A stretch of 64,000 nt of DNA from Turritopsis dohrnii (GCA_027922465.2 BQMF02000283.1:372001-436000), one strand, 5' to 3'; counted from the stretch's first letter, positions 23,060 through 34,528 are shown. A program made the numbers and translations. The notes: a model not told the origin generated them from the letters alone.

Positions 23060-24250
23060 GTGCAAAGTGTCTAACTGGCGAGCATGGATCGGATTGGATT
23101 CAGTGCCCCCAATAAGTACAATGGGTCCACCAAGGTTGCTTTTACGGATAATGGTGTTTTAGTTTTCTCTATTATTTTTTTTTAATAGATTAGCGTTCTC
23201 ATTCCGCATATTATATGATTTTAGAGGTTTCAGAATACTTATGTCGGACGGAGCTGTGAATTTGTTAACTAAGTAACCGTGGTAACCAAAAATTAGACGT
23301 GTAAATTCAATTTTAAGACACAAAAATGAATTTTCGAGATTAAGTTTACAAAAATGGCCCTATTTTTTACAGCGGAAAAAGAGATGCTGAAACAAATTAT
23401 ATGTAAACACCTGTCCGGTTTTGTAGCAGACCCTCTATGATGTAAGGGTTTTCAACTCAGTGGGATAAAAACAGTTATTTTAACGACCTTTTTACGCCAA
23501 CCCTTTTTCAACAGCAGACTTAAATTTCTAAAGTCTATGGTCAAACCTTCACAGACAAACATCTTACGCCGCCATTTTAACGCTGAGTCATGAACGTCAT
23601 TAAGGGGAGGAGTAAAAAGGTAAGGTAAGGTAGATTTCTTAGAAGATCTTCATCTCTATAGTGAATGCACATATTTTGCGATATGATAACTGAACAGTAG
23701 TTATACTTTAAATTAGAACATAATTTGTATATGCAAAATTAAATTAACGTTGAAATATTCTCACCGTTTTGTGCAGGTTATAGAAGAACTTTGACAAAGT
23801 ATTTTTCTGAGAAATTTGACTTCTAAGTCCTTGATAAAAAAGCAGATATTTCCGATACAGGTATGAAATAATGCCAAAGACAGGTTAAGACAAACAAACA
23901 GACAGGTTAAGGTAAACAAGCATGAGAAAAGAGGAGGTTACATGAACACTGACATCATGTCATCGGACGTCTCCTTCTAACAATGTAAGCGTACAAAAAT
24001 CAACTGACTATATTCGAAAAATAAGCTTAGAATGAATATTAACAATAGCATGGGAAAATAATATAAACATTCGAAACTATCCTTGCTTTTTAAGTTTTGG
24101 ATATTGACACAGAATCATTGTCTAAAGTCTTTTTTTCTTCAAACCTACAAAAAATTAGGCAGGTTGCTATTAAGAATTTAAGCAATTGAGAATTGGATGG
24201 GAAGAATAGAAAATATGGAAATTTCACAGTGTTGGTAGTAAAAACAAACA
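23060..24250. other. Non-coding stretch
   Basis: AT-rich DNA without recognisable coding sequence or element ends. The remaining 3' exon(s) and stop codon of gene 2 should lie somewhere here but I could not place them. Confidence 0.4.
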
Positions 24251-24253
24251 TAC

Positions 24254-25047
24254 TTCTTTCGTAACTTATTCTTGTCCGGATTTGTTTCCAGTCATATTTA
24301 ATAAGTAAGGATGAATCTTTCAGGGCTTCTTTTATCCGTTCCTCTGTTTGTGGACCAGCAAAAATGATTTCAGCACATCGAAGCTTTAATTCTGCAAGTT
24401 CTCTTGGTTCGAATAGCCGCTTTCGACCGATAGAAAAGACCTACAAAGATAGATTATCTATTAAATAAATACGGTAATTGTTTGAAAGTTCAGACTTATA
24501 TTGGCTGCAATAGCGCACGATCGTGATGAAGACAGCCATTATGGAATGACTGTGTATCTAGAAAGCTTAATGCAGGATCAGTTTTCATTTTATGAAATCG
24601 ACAATGAGTAACAAATCGTTCTGAAGAAGCGAAAACAAAAATAGAAAAATATGAAAAAGAATTTAAAATGCTACCGGAACTTCAACTTCTTCTCCTCTGT
24701 CATTTCCAGGGGATTTGCTCTATGATGAATCAAATAAGACAGTTTTCTGTATATGCATTAGAGCAAAAGTGAATTCAGTGCTAGACAAAATTATTTGTTT
24801 CGGTTTTTAGATTCCTTAGTACCTAATTTTATAGAATATGTAGTAAAAACATTAATCGTGTTCTTACAAGTTTACTCATTTTCCTCAATTTATCGTACAT
24901 TTGTCTTGGAGACGCATTCAAATTGACGTTCTTGGTTTTTACTTCTGTGTAATTTATTTTTCCTGTCTGAAGCTGATCTGTAAATGCTTCCTGTAAGGTT
25001 GATACCTTTTCATCGTTCCATATCTTTTTACACGGAGAAATTGTGTT
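24254..25047 (-). CDS. C-terminal Myb-like exons of gene 2
   Basis: Exon 24868-25047 (180 nt, phase 0) encodes a tryptophan-led helical domain (KKIWNDEKVSTLQEAF, then PRQMYDKLRKM) resembling a Myb/SANT-type DNA-binding fold. Exon 24675-24719 is a 45-nt phase-0 linker. Exon 24254-24440 encodes a conserved-looking basic helix (ELAELKLRCAEIIFAG, then QIRTRISYER). Site-directed DNA binding next to a recombinase fold is inference. Confidence 0.55.
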
Positions 25048-25152
25048 CTAAAGACATTAAACGTTAGTAAAAAATAAAAATAATTTCTAAATATCAAATC
25101 CACCATACTATAGCATAGAGATTATTTTTATGCAGCAAGTATTAAGCCGCAC

Positions 25153-26266
25153 CTGGTTCACTTGAGAAACAGGACGAAATATCTTTCGAACTTCTTCACC
25201 AGCTACACCAACAGAAAGTTGTCTGTTCCTGATGTAGTACCACGCATCAGCTGTGGATTCTGCATGACACATTAAATCTGCCACTTGTTGTTTCTTTTCT
25301 GGGTTCATCTCACGTATACCACTAGACACACTTTTTCTAACGATGTTGGCGGTCAAATTCTTGATCATAGGATTCTTGGAGATTTTGTATGTCGTCCATA
25401 TATTATTCATTCTATTACTAATAGATCCAGATACCATTGGCATGCCAGACCAGGATAAAAACACGTAAGGGTGTGGAGAGTTGATTTGTTTTCTGACTTC
25501 TATGAATGTCTTTAATTGTTCATACTCTGATTCCGTTAGTGCAAGGGGAGCGGGGCCGTACTGGTGTCTCATTTTATGTTGAGCCACTCTTAACTCAACC
25601 AAATTCCCATTTGGTCTGCCATTTACTGCTTCTTTGACTGTCAAATTTCCGGTAACACCTGATCGATTGCCGTTTCCAAAATGAATTTGAACAATCATGT
25701 GGTCTCTTATTAAGCAATATTCTTCTTAGCTAACCTCTCGTATTTGCTTTTGAAGCTCACCAAGTAATTTCTTTGCTTTCTTTGCATGATCACATGCATC
25801 ATATTGGGAAATATCGTCTGCAGTTACCAACATCTGAAGGTCCTCAACTTCCTTTCGCCTTTTTACTGTCTTACATTCATTATTCAAACCTCTTTTCCAG
25901 ACGGAAATCCGATTTTGAAAAGAAATTATGTCCGACTTACTACATATAGTTCCTCCAGGTAACACCTTATTGCACATATCTGTTGCTAAAAAATGGCAAA
26001 ATAACAGAAGACTGGAAAGATATTTCCTGATACTCGTGGCCTCTATTTTTCGGCTGCGCATTTCAGCCATGAATTTGTCTCTAAAGTCGCTACCATTAAA
26101 CAGGCAGTCAAAGTTGTTGTAGCATCTGACATCTTTAAAGATGCGTTTGACATCCCAAGTCAATTGGTAAGCCATAGCTTCGGTTCTACAAATACCATCA
26201 AAACTTCGAAGAAATTTTTGAAACTCCACAAAGATTCCTTCCACTTCATCGGAAAATGTTTGGTTA
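25153..26266 (-). pseudogene. Tyrosine-recombinase-fold exon of gene 2 (one nonsense codon)
   Basis: One exon read continuously except for TAA at 25726-25728. The N-terminal part is a helical core-binding domain (SIRKYLSSLLLFCHF). The C-terminal part has the first catalytic Arg region GNGNRSGV, the box-II-like TANIVRKSVSSG where an Arg is kept, the His of LMCHAESTADAWYYIR, and a Tyr pair at the end of that motif that would supply the nucleophile. These fit the R...(H/x)xxR...H...Y plan of tyrosine recombinases, possibly of the Crypton/DIRS type, or a domesticated relative. Whether it is catalytic is not known. Confidence 0.65.
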
Positions 26267-26340
26267 GCTGAAATACAATAACATAGTATATAGCCCATTC
26301 TGCATTTCATCATAGGGAAAAGAATCATATTAAATTTTTT

Positions 26341-26405
26341 TGAAGGTTCAAGAAGAAAGTAGGTTCAGCTCCCTCTACTCTCTCTCCCTCTCTCTCCCTC
26401 CCTTT
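26341..26405. repeat. CT-rich microsatellite
   Basis: Runs of CTCTCTCC and similar at the 3' side of the linker exon of gene 2, inside its intron. Confidence 0.7.
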
Positions 26406-26477
26406 CTACATCTTTCTCAACAATATATAAATATCTCTCCCTCTCTTTTTGAATACTTGTTGACATAATAAGCTTAC

Positions 26478-27108
26478 GTATGAATTCATTGTCATTGCTA
26501 GCAGCGTCGTCAATATCTGAGGAGACACTTTCGTTAGGATCAGTAACAGAGCATACTTCTTCACCCGCGAAATCTTTCGCATTTGCTGCTTTTGTCTCGG
26601 TGTCTTGAGGAACAGAAACGTTTGTGTCAGACGAAGTTGATGTGACAGATTCCTTTGATGCTAATGTCGACAAGTTTAAGTTATGATCGGCATACGTGCT
26701 CAGTTTTCTAAGACTTGGATGTTTGAAAGGGTTGCCTACAATTGATTTAATCGGTGTGGTTTGGATCGCAATACTCTCTTGACAAGTACTAATAGTTGTC
26801 GCAGCAACTGTTTGCTTATTCCCTTCAGCACAGTGCGGACGAATTGGTGTTGTTTGTGTTGCAGCATGATTTTGAAGAAAAGGGGCAGCGTGAGGTTCAA
26901 CTTCAAGGTCAGTAACAGGTCTTGATATGAGAGGTGGAGAATTAGAAAGTTGAACCGTGCAATCTTGCGATTGTCTAGGGGACTTGGTGAAAGTGCCTGT
27001 CGACAAAGGGGCTTTAAATGTTTTGGCTGTCTTCAGCAGATCGAAATAACGAAAGTCTTTTTGTAGTTTGTGAGATTCCAATAAATGCTTCGGTAACCTC
27101 GCTAATAC
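26478..27108 (-). CDS. Linker exon of gene 2 with second half of a C2H2 finger
   Basis: Opens in phase 0 with VLARLPKHLLESHK, which completes a C2H2 finger begun in the previous exon (CPICGK). The remainder is low-complexity Ser/Thr/Pro-rich sequence with a duplicated TTPI motif and an acidic C-terminal part. The exon ends at a GTAAGC donor in phase 1. The open frame beyond it runs into a CT-rich microsatellite near 26380 and is not coding. Confidence 0.6.
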
Positions 27109-27329
27109 CTGTCAGAAATGATGATGAAATTTCATAACTTCGATTTGCAAAAAACCTTCTCCAGCTACGACGAAGACAACATCAGTAAGATCAGCCCAAA
27201 AACAGCAGATAAACAATAAAAACAAAGACCACCTCTACTTACCTCAGCAAATGAAAACATTAAAGAAACACTCAATAATTGTATAACAATTTTATAACAA
27301 ATCTAATATTAAATCTAATATCAAAATAC

Positions 27330-27528
27330 CTTTCCACATATAGGACAAATCCTCTTTTTATGGGAATCCTTTTTATTTGATTGCTTTGTGTTGGCCCTTA
27401 AATCAAAAAGTCCAACCGCAGCCTTAGAACTTTCAGATGACCACTTGTGATCCTTACGTAAATGCTAAGCTAAATACGAAACTTTGGCACAACAATCTTT
27501 CACTGGGCAATCAAATTTTTTACGAAGC
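27330..27528 (-). pseudogene. C2H2 finger exon of gene 2 with TAG stop
   Basis: Encodes FDCPVKDCCAKVSYLA, then a TAG codon, then HLRKDHKW, together one C2H2 finger. It ends with CPICGK, the start of a second finger finished in the next exon. The stop at 27465-27467 sits just before the first zinc-binding His, where a glutamine would be unremarkable (CAG to TAG). Confidence 0.65.
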
Positions 27529-27837
27529 CTAAATAACAAAAAGGAACATACTTAATATCACTAAGGACACACAGGCCATCAAACAATATATTCAAGATAA
27601 GGTCTATCTCGTTGCTTCGCCTTTACTACTTGCTTTACTGTTGCAATACTCCCCATCAAACTGAATAGCAGAGAAGAAGAGAATAGAAAAACAGTAAACA
27701 GTCTGTTAACGTTTGGATTCAAAATTCTCTTTTCAGACTATTAATCAGATTGTCCTTCTCAATTCGTTTTGCAACAAGGGTCTAACATTCGACAAGGCAA
27801 AATTTGTGTTCAGGTTTTTTCTTTAATAGACACTTAC

Positions 27838-29990
27838 AGAAGTAATGCTTGGTTCGGCAAAATTACCAGCTGTCAATGCTTCAGTGGTAATTGATGGCTG
27901 AATAATTATATTGAAGGTATCAAACCATATTATAGCAGAAAAAACTCCAGATTTAAAATCTTTCCGTAACATGCTCTCTATTTAAAAGGATGAACCGAAT
28001 TAACTCCTGCAGTATAACATGAAGGCATCAACCTTAAACAATTAATAGTCATAACAAGCTCAGAACTGAAATTATTGGGAAATAAAAGTCTCTACTCACT
28101 GAGACAATTGGTTCTGCTGTCTCGAAACTGAACAATTCCTTTTCTGCGGTCTATAACACGAAAGATTTAATTTCAATACACATAGCCCCTATCTACAATA
28201 AGACCCTCTTATTGATTTTCCAATGTTGCTGAGGCAAGGAAGGACTTTATAGCCTGTGTTTAAAACCAATATACTTTCAGAAATATATATTTACAGAAGT
28301 AACGTTTATCTGGCCTAGTGCGTCAGTTGCCAATGCTTCAGTCGAAATGAATGGCTAAAATATTAGATTAAGTTATCAATCAATAGTACATATTTAGTCA
28401 TAACAAGCTCAGAACTGAAATTATTGGGAAATAATAGTCTCTACTCACTGAGACAATTGGTTCTGCTGTCTTGAAACTGAACAATTCCATTTCTGCGGTC
28501 TATAACACGAAAGATTTAATTTCAATACACATAGCCTTATCTACAATAAGACCCTCTTATTGTTTTTCAATGTTGCTGAGGCAAGGAAGGACTTTATAGC
28601 CTGTGTTTAAAACCAATATACTTTCAGAAATGCATATTTACAGTAACGTTTATCTGGCCTAGTGCGTCAGTTACCAATGCTTCAGTCGAAATGAATGATT
28701 AAAAAATTAGATTAAGTTATCAATCAATAACACATATTTAGTCACAGGAAGCTCAGAATTGAAGTTATTGGGAAATAATAGTCTCTACTCACTGAGACAA
28801 TTGGTTCTGCTGTCTTGAAACTGAACAATTCCATTTCTGCGGTCTATAACACGAAAGATTTAATTTCAATACACATAGCCTTATCTACAATAAGACCCTC
28901 TTATTGTTTTTCAATGTTGCTGAGGTAAGGAAGGACTTTATAGCCTGTGTTTAAAACCAATATACTTTCAGAAATGCATATTTACAGTAACGTTTATCTG
29001 GCCTAGTGCATCAGTTGCTAATGCTTCAGTCGAAATGAATGACTAAAAAATTAGATTAAGTTATCAATCAATAAAACATATTTAGTCACAGGAAGCTCAG
29101 AATTGAAGCTATTGGGAAATAACAGTCTCTACTCACTGAGACAATTGGTTCTGCTGTCTTGAAACTGAACAATTCCTTTTCTGCGGTCTATAACACGAAA
29201 GATTTAATTTCAATACGCATATCCCTATCTACAATAAGACCCTCTTATTGATTTTGCAATGTTGCTGAGGCAAGGAAGGACTTGATAGCCTGTATTTAAA
29301 ACCAATATACTTTCAGAAATACATATTTACAGAAGTAACGTTTATCTGGCCTAGTGCATCAGTTGCCAATGCTTCAGTCGAAATGAATGACTAAAAAATT
29401 AGATTAAGTTATCAATCAATAACACATATTTAGTCACAGGAAGCTCAGAATTGAAGTTATTGGGAAATAATAGTCTCTACTCACTGAGACTATTGGTTTT
29501 GCTGACTCGAAATTGAACAATTTCTTTTCTGCGGTCTATAACACGAAAGATTTAATTTCAATACACATAGCCCTATATACAATAAGACCCTCTTATTGAT
29601 TTTCCAGTGTTGCTGAGTCATTTTTTGCGATGCTTCAGTTGAAATGAGCGACTAAATACATAGATGGTAGTATCAATCGAAAACAATAAAAATGACGACA
29701 GCCCCAGAACTAGAGTCATTCAGAAATAGTGTTTTCTACTCACCGAGACAATTGTATCCTCTTCGTTTGTCTGTATAGTGAACAGTTTTGTGACTGGGGG
29801 CTATAACAGAAAAGGTTTAACTTTATTGCATGTAGCGCTATCTACAGGAATGCGCTCTTATCCATTTTCCTTTTTTTATGCAATTTGGGTTTTTAAAACC
29901 TGTATTTGTCTTTCAGAAATGCACACTTACAGAAGCAGCAATAGTCTGCGCTGGAACACCAGTTTGCAATGCTTCAGGCGAAGTGAGTGA
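27838..29990 (-). CDS. Alternating two-type mini-exon array of gene 2
   Basis: Two exon types alternate with a period near 345 bp. Type A (57-60 nt) lies at 29931-29990, 29331-29390, 28986-29042, 28642 to about 28698, 28295-28354 and 27838-27897. Most encode a peptide near FISTEALATDALGQINVT. Type B (51-57 nt) lies at 29744-29800, 29485-29535, 29137-29187, 28793-28843, 28449-28499 and 28100-28150, near TAEMELFSFKTAEPIVS. All are phase 0 on both sides with GT and AG borders. A deletion has left only a remnant of one more A exon near 29640. The A exon at 28642 has lost its 3' splice AG. Expansion was by duplication of an A+B block. Confidence 0.75.
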
Positions 29991-30299
29991 CTAAAAAAAT
30001 AGATGAAATTTTCAAACAATAACTATATATGATGAAAACTAAGAGGATAACTGAAACATGTATGTCTCACGTTTTCATGGCTATTATGACCTGAAGGATA
30101 CAATATGAGTTCTATTTGGACTAGATCATTTTGGCTTTAGCCTTCGCACGTGGCTTTGGAAGAGTGGTAAATTGCTGATGTAACAATATGCTTGTCCCAT
30201 CACAGGGTGATTATCATATCCTTTCTTTTGAAGAGTTTAATATTGGGAAGAAAGATTTTTTGGAGATGTTCCTTTTTTTCTGCAGTATTGTAATTCAGT

Positions 30300-30920
30300 T
30301 GTAATTCAGTTGGTCATCACAAACAACGATAATTCGCTTGTAAGTAGAACCAACCTTCTCTAATTGTTCATTTACACTGAAGTCAACATACTCGCCAAGG
30401 CTCGGTAAACGATCAATGAGCGCATCCAAACTGGCAAAGTTGCTATTGTTCGAAGCATTGGTCGTGTGTTCGCTTCCTGATAAATGCTAAAAGTCAGCGG
30501 TAAATTCTTGTGATGAGTTTACTTCTTTCTCAACGAATTGTCATCTTTACCTCATTGATATTCTGGTACGACGTCTTGCTTAGCTCACAATATCCATCAG
30601 ATGGCAATAGCTCTTTATGTAAGCAATATTTCTTCGATCTAAAGCATTAAATATGAATCCGATTCAAGTAGGTCACATAGGACATATTTTTCTAACAAGT
30701 AATGTAATCAACAAACTTTTCTGCAGTCCTTTTGCCACTTTCAGCATCCCAAAACTCTTGCTGACAAAAGTTCTCGAGTACAATAGGGCGAAAGCAACTA
30801 CAAAGAAAAATTGCTTGCTCAACTATATGAATATAGTATCTTAAACATTTTCTCCTACTTAAGGGCGCTCCGGCGTACGTTATTAATTAGACGAAATGAA
30901 TTTACAAAAGTATTAGCCAT
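30300..30920 (-). CDS. N-terminal exons of gene 2
   Basis: Candidate start at 30920 (MANTFVNSFRL), joined in phase 2 to an exon with FRPIVLENFCQQEFW, then in phase 2 to SKKYCLHKELLPSDGYCELS, then in phase 0 to a 3' exon starting HLSGSEHTTNASNN. The 3' border of the last exon is unresolved. No known domain recognised. The Cys residues do not form a clear finger. Confidence 0.45.
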
Positions 30921-31061
30921 TGTTAAACCATGTTCACTCATCCCTATTAAACAGAATTGAATTTATGTCAAGACTCCTCTAGGCGCAAAGGTGCAATTAA
31001 AATAAACCTAGTATGCGCAATAAGATTTGCGCACTTTTGCGCTCAGTTGAGACTAACCTTA

Positions 31062-31489
31062 GGACAGCTTTATACAGCCGCATAATCGCCGCGTCGATTT
31101 AAACTCTTTATTAAATGCGACGAAAATTCGACTGTATAAAGTGAAAAATTAATTAAGTGCGACATAATGAATTAAGTTTAACAGAGTTTGTCGAATAAAA
31201 CGGCAATCTTCGACATAAATTCAGCATCACTTTATACGGCCGCATAACCGTTCAATTTAGTAACAGCTGGATTAAACTTCGTGAAAAAAGTGCGCGAAAG
31301 TAGTGACAGCGTGTAAGAAACACATCATGATAAATTCAGTCGACACTTATGCAGCTGTCTAAAGCCATATCGAATTTGATATACGGCAACAAAACCTGTA
31401 TAAAGCGACTGTCGCATTTTTGTCGAATTTTACCCGAATAAAAGTAATTTAATTCGACACGGCGATTATGCGGCTGTATAAAGATGTCC
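31062..31489. mobile_element. PIF/Harbinger-type MITE
   Basis: Terminal inverted repeats of about 40 bp begin GGACAGCTTTATACAGCCGC on the left and GGACATCTTTATACAGCCGC on the right (other strand). The element is flanked by TTA on both sides, the three-base target typical of PIF/Harbinger. There is no coding sequence. Confidence 0.75.
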
Positions 31490-33382
31490 TTAAACGATCC
31501 GACTTAAAATAAATTTCAAACAAACAAACGATCACTGTCTCATTATGCGGCATATTTCTCCTCAACATGCGATCAAAATGTGGTTTTGTTCAGCCATTTC
31601 TTTTTCGTTAGGTATGTCCGCAGTTATTTAACTACTAGTATCCCGTGTAAAAAATTTTTTACAGGTTTTAGTTATGAAAATGACGTCTTAAAAATGGTGT
31701 TGAAAAATTAATTTACAAAATGATAAACAGAAAGTGAATCAATGTTGAAGTCACTCCAGGCGGCGTCGCTCGCGACACATTTCAGCATGCGTCCAGTTCA
31801 CGAAAAATTAAATTAAGGAATTGGCTCCAAAATCTGATAAAAAATGTATGGATGGTTTTAACCTGGGTAAAAATTTTTCTACGGGTTTTAATTTAAAAAA
31901 TGCTGACTATCAGGGTGAGCAAAAAATGTCATAGAATGTTCAGCAGAAACATAAATTCTCATGAAAAAGTGTTGACAATACTACACCAAAAAGTATCCAA
32001 AGATAGCATAAACAAACAAATCTTAAATAAAAATAAACCAAATAAAGATTATCTTTAATCACTTTTGCAAAAGTGAATATCGACTTCGTTAACAGTCCTT
32101 TTATGGTTCAATCCATTTTTTTTTGGAAATAATAATTCTCGGTAAATAGCCACTTCATCTGATCTTTGAACGTAGTTTGAATTATCGGATCTTCTGGAAA
32201 ATGAATTTTTAGGGATTCGTGACATGATATCATTCGTAAGAGAAACCAAAGAATCCAAAAGAATCTAAAAAAAAATTAAGATAAGATTTAAACCGAAATG
32301 TGCAGCCGACAATATATGTGTATATATCTCAACTTCCATTCACAATTTCTCAGTGCATTGCATCTTTGTACGTAGTTTGAATTATCAGATCTTCCGAAAA
32401 GTGAATTTTGACGGATTAGAGAAACCAAAGAATCCAAAGAATCTAAAAAAAATTATAAAATCCTAAATGTGAAGCCGACAATGCATTTCAATTCAACGAA
32501 CTAAACTTTCAATCACAATTTCCTTGACAATGCTACCTAGACTATAGCAGATACGGTTATTCATAGGATACTGTCAATAAAGATTTTTCCCATGATGTAC
32601 CAACACCAAGTTGACCTTAATACTATAAATCTAAAGAATTTGAATGTAATAAATATAATGAACTATAAGTTAAAAATAATGAACTCATGAGGTCGAGAAA
32701 AATGTGTTAGCAGTTAATAAATTTAATAAAGTTAACAAAGAAGGTGTGATTAATTTATTTACAGTTCGCCCCCAGACTATTTCTCAATTTATTGCATATC
32801 TGCTGACATCAGCATAGTATAATCCTCAGCACTCCATATAACAGTTCATTATCTTTAACTCACATGCAATATGGCTGTTTGTCCTCAATAAACTATGAAC
32901 TAATTTTTAGCGTTAGTCATTTCACAAAACAGCCTACAGGTTAGTTAAATAAAGATCAAAAGAAGTATGTACAACCTTTATTCTAACAAAATTTAAACTA
33001 CAACTATCAACATAAATAACGACGGTATGGAACTACCATACAACAACCATGAATTACTGATTCTATCCTATGCATTTCTTGTTAGTGGAAACTCTATAGT
33101 ATATTGGAAAAAGGGGTTTCTACACTTTGTACAACGATCGAAGAAAATAAGAAAATAAATAAATTACTAACACTCCTAAGCTGTTTTTTTGGAAATCTAG
33201 TAGCATTAATGGGCAATGGGCATTAATCCCATTTTAAAGATACACTAACAACAAAAAAGATATGAAGTTATTTAGTTCATAGACTTCCACCAGGCAAATA
33301 TGTTTTCACAACAAAGAAAATTAGTTTTAATGAAAAAGTTTGAGCTCTGTGTATGGTAGTTCCATACCATTATAAAAAACAA

Positions 33383-34528
33383 CTATCTAAAAAAAACGTT
33401 TTCTATAAAATATTGGGTATTCAAACCCGTATATTTGCTTGGACCTTGACGTTGACTATTACGTCTCCTATTAAATTTTGGAGGGGGTGGAACAAACCCC
33501 TCACGATCTTTCCCGCCGTTCTTGCGCCACACCCAGAACGCGCGGGAGGAACGCGGTCCTGGGTGGGTTTTGCGGTAATCATAAAACTGTTTTCTTGTAA
33601 CTACAACGTAAGAAGAAAAAAATATGACTAATGAATTAAGATAATTATGATAAAATAAGATATTTATTTAACTTACGATTATCAGGTTTCATATTATCTA
33701 AAAAAAGAATAATTGGAAAGGAATTTTTAATTAGCTAATTTCATTAATTTTAATAATTCACTTCTCAGAAGATTCAATAAACACATGCAACGATGCATGA
33801 CACTTGCTGTTGAGACTGAGAATAAATCTATGTAAAATTATGTACCATTGGCTGGTTTTTCTGTTTCCTTATTATCTAAAAAAGAAAGTGAATTGACGCT
33901 GAGTATTATTATTTCCAAGAATAAGTTCAATTGAGTTTTACCAGAAAAATTTGTTTCACTTACGACTGGCTTCTTCATTAGGATTGTGAGGTTCTAAAAA
34001 AAGTGAGGCATTAATTTAACGGATGAAAAACATAGATAGATAGATGAAAAGAATTAAATGCAAAAAAACTTCATAAAAAATCTTTTATTTTTTGTTACCC
34101 TCTCCTAGTATTTGTCTTTCCTCTAAAATTAATGAAAGCATTATAGTAACTCATAGTAAGGCTAATGGTATTGTATTAAAGCAATAATTCTTGTTACCTT
34201 CTGGGGAAATGTCATCTGACACTAAAATATAAAACACAGCTGTTCTTAAGAGACTGTCGTTTCTTTTTCTTTGATATATTTACAGTTTTATTTTGAAAAC
34301 TTACCAGTGTCTTTAACCCCAACGTGAATCACTAAAATATAATAGTATGCATTATCACATGGATTTAAACTGCATTTAATAATTCCAAATATATTAGAAA
34401 GCTCTATATGCTTACTTGCAACATCAGTTGAATTGGGACCTGGAATAAAACAGTGAAAAATTAATTATGTATTCAAAAACAACAGTATAAAAAGCATAGA
34501 AGTATTTACCGTCACGTGCCACAGCCAT
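33383..34528 (-). CDS. Micro-exon gene inside the Helitron, 138 residues
   Basis: Nine exons in coding order: 34510-34528 (19 nt, with ATG), 34416-34439 (24), 34305-34331 (27), 34198-34221 (24), 34099-34122 (24), 33964-33993 (30), 33846-33875 (30), 33677-33697 (21) and 33383-33600 (218, ending TAG). All introns have GT-AG borders, mostly TTTTAG acceptors, and are 70-148 nt. All eight junctions are phase 1, and the joined frame is 139 codons with no internal stop. The first eight exons give an acidic, hydrophilic chain (for example PHNPNEEAS). The last gives a basic Pro/Arg-rich tail (HPGPRSSRAFWVWRKNGG, then FVPPPPKFNRRRN). No signal peptide or known domain seen. Function unknown: possibly a captured host gene or an accessory Helitron protein. 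Confidence 0.7.

Larger units (their letters stand above)
24254..30920 (-). pseudogene. Gene 2: mini-exon array - C2H2 - tyrosine-recombinase fold - Myb-like
   Basis: Minus-strand gene with candidate start ATG at 30920. Phases agree through the exons that I could bound: about 30859-30920, about 30720-30800, about 30552-30645, an exon ending at 30487, the array 29990-27838, an 11-nt exon near 27650 joined to 27330-27528, then 26478-27108, 25153-26266, 24868-25047, 24675-24719 and 24254-24440. Frame is kept except for two in-frame stops: TAG at 27465-27467 in the first C2H2 finger and TAA at 25726-25728 in the recombinase domain. Everything else, including motifs and splice sites, is well kept, so inactivation looks recent unless the stops are errors. 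The layout repeats that of gene 1, suggesting a shared ancestor. Confidence 0.65.
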
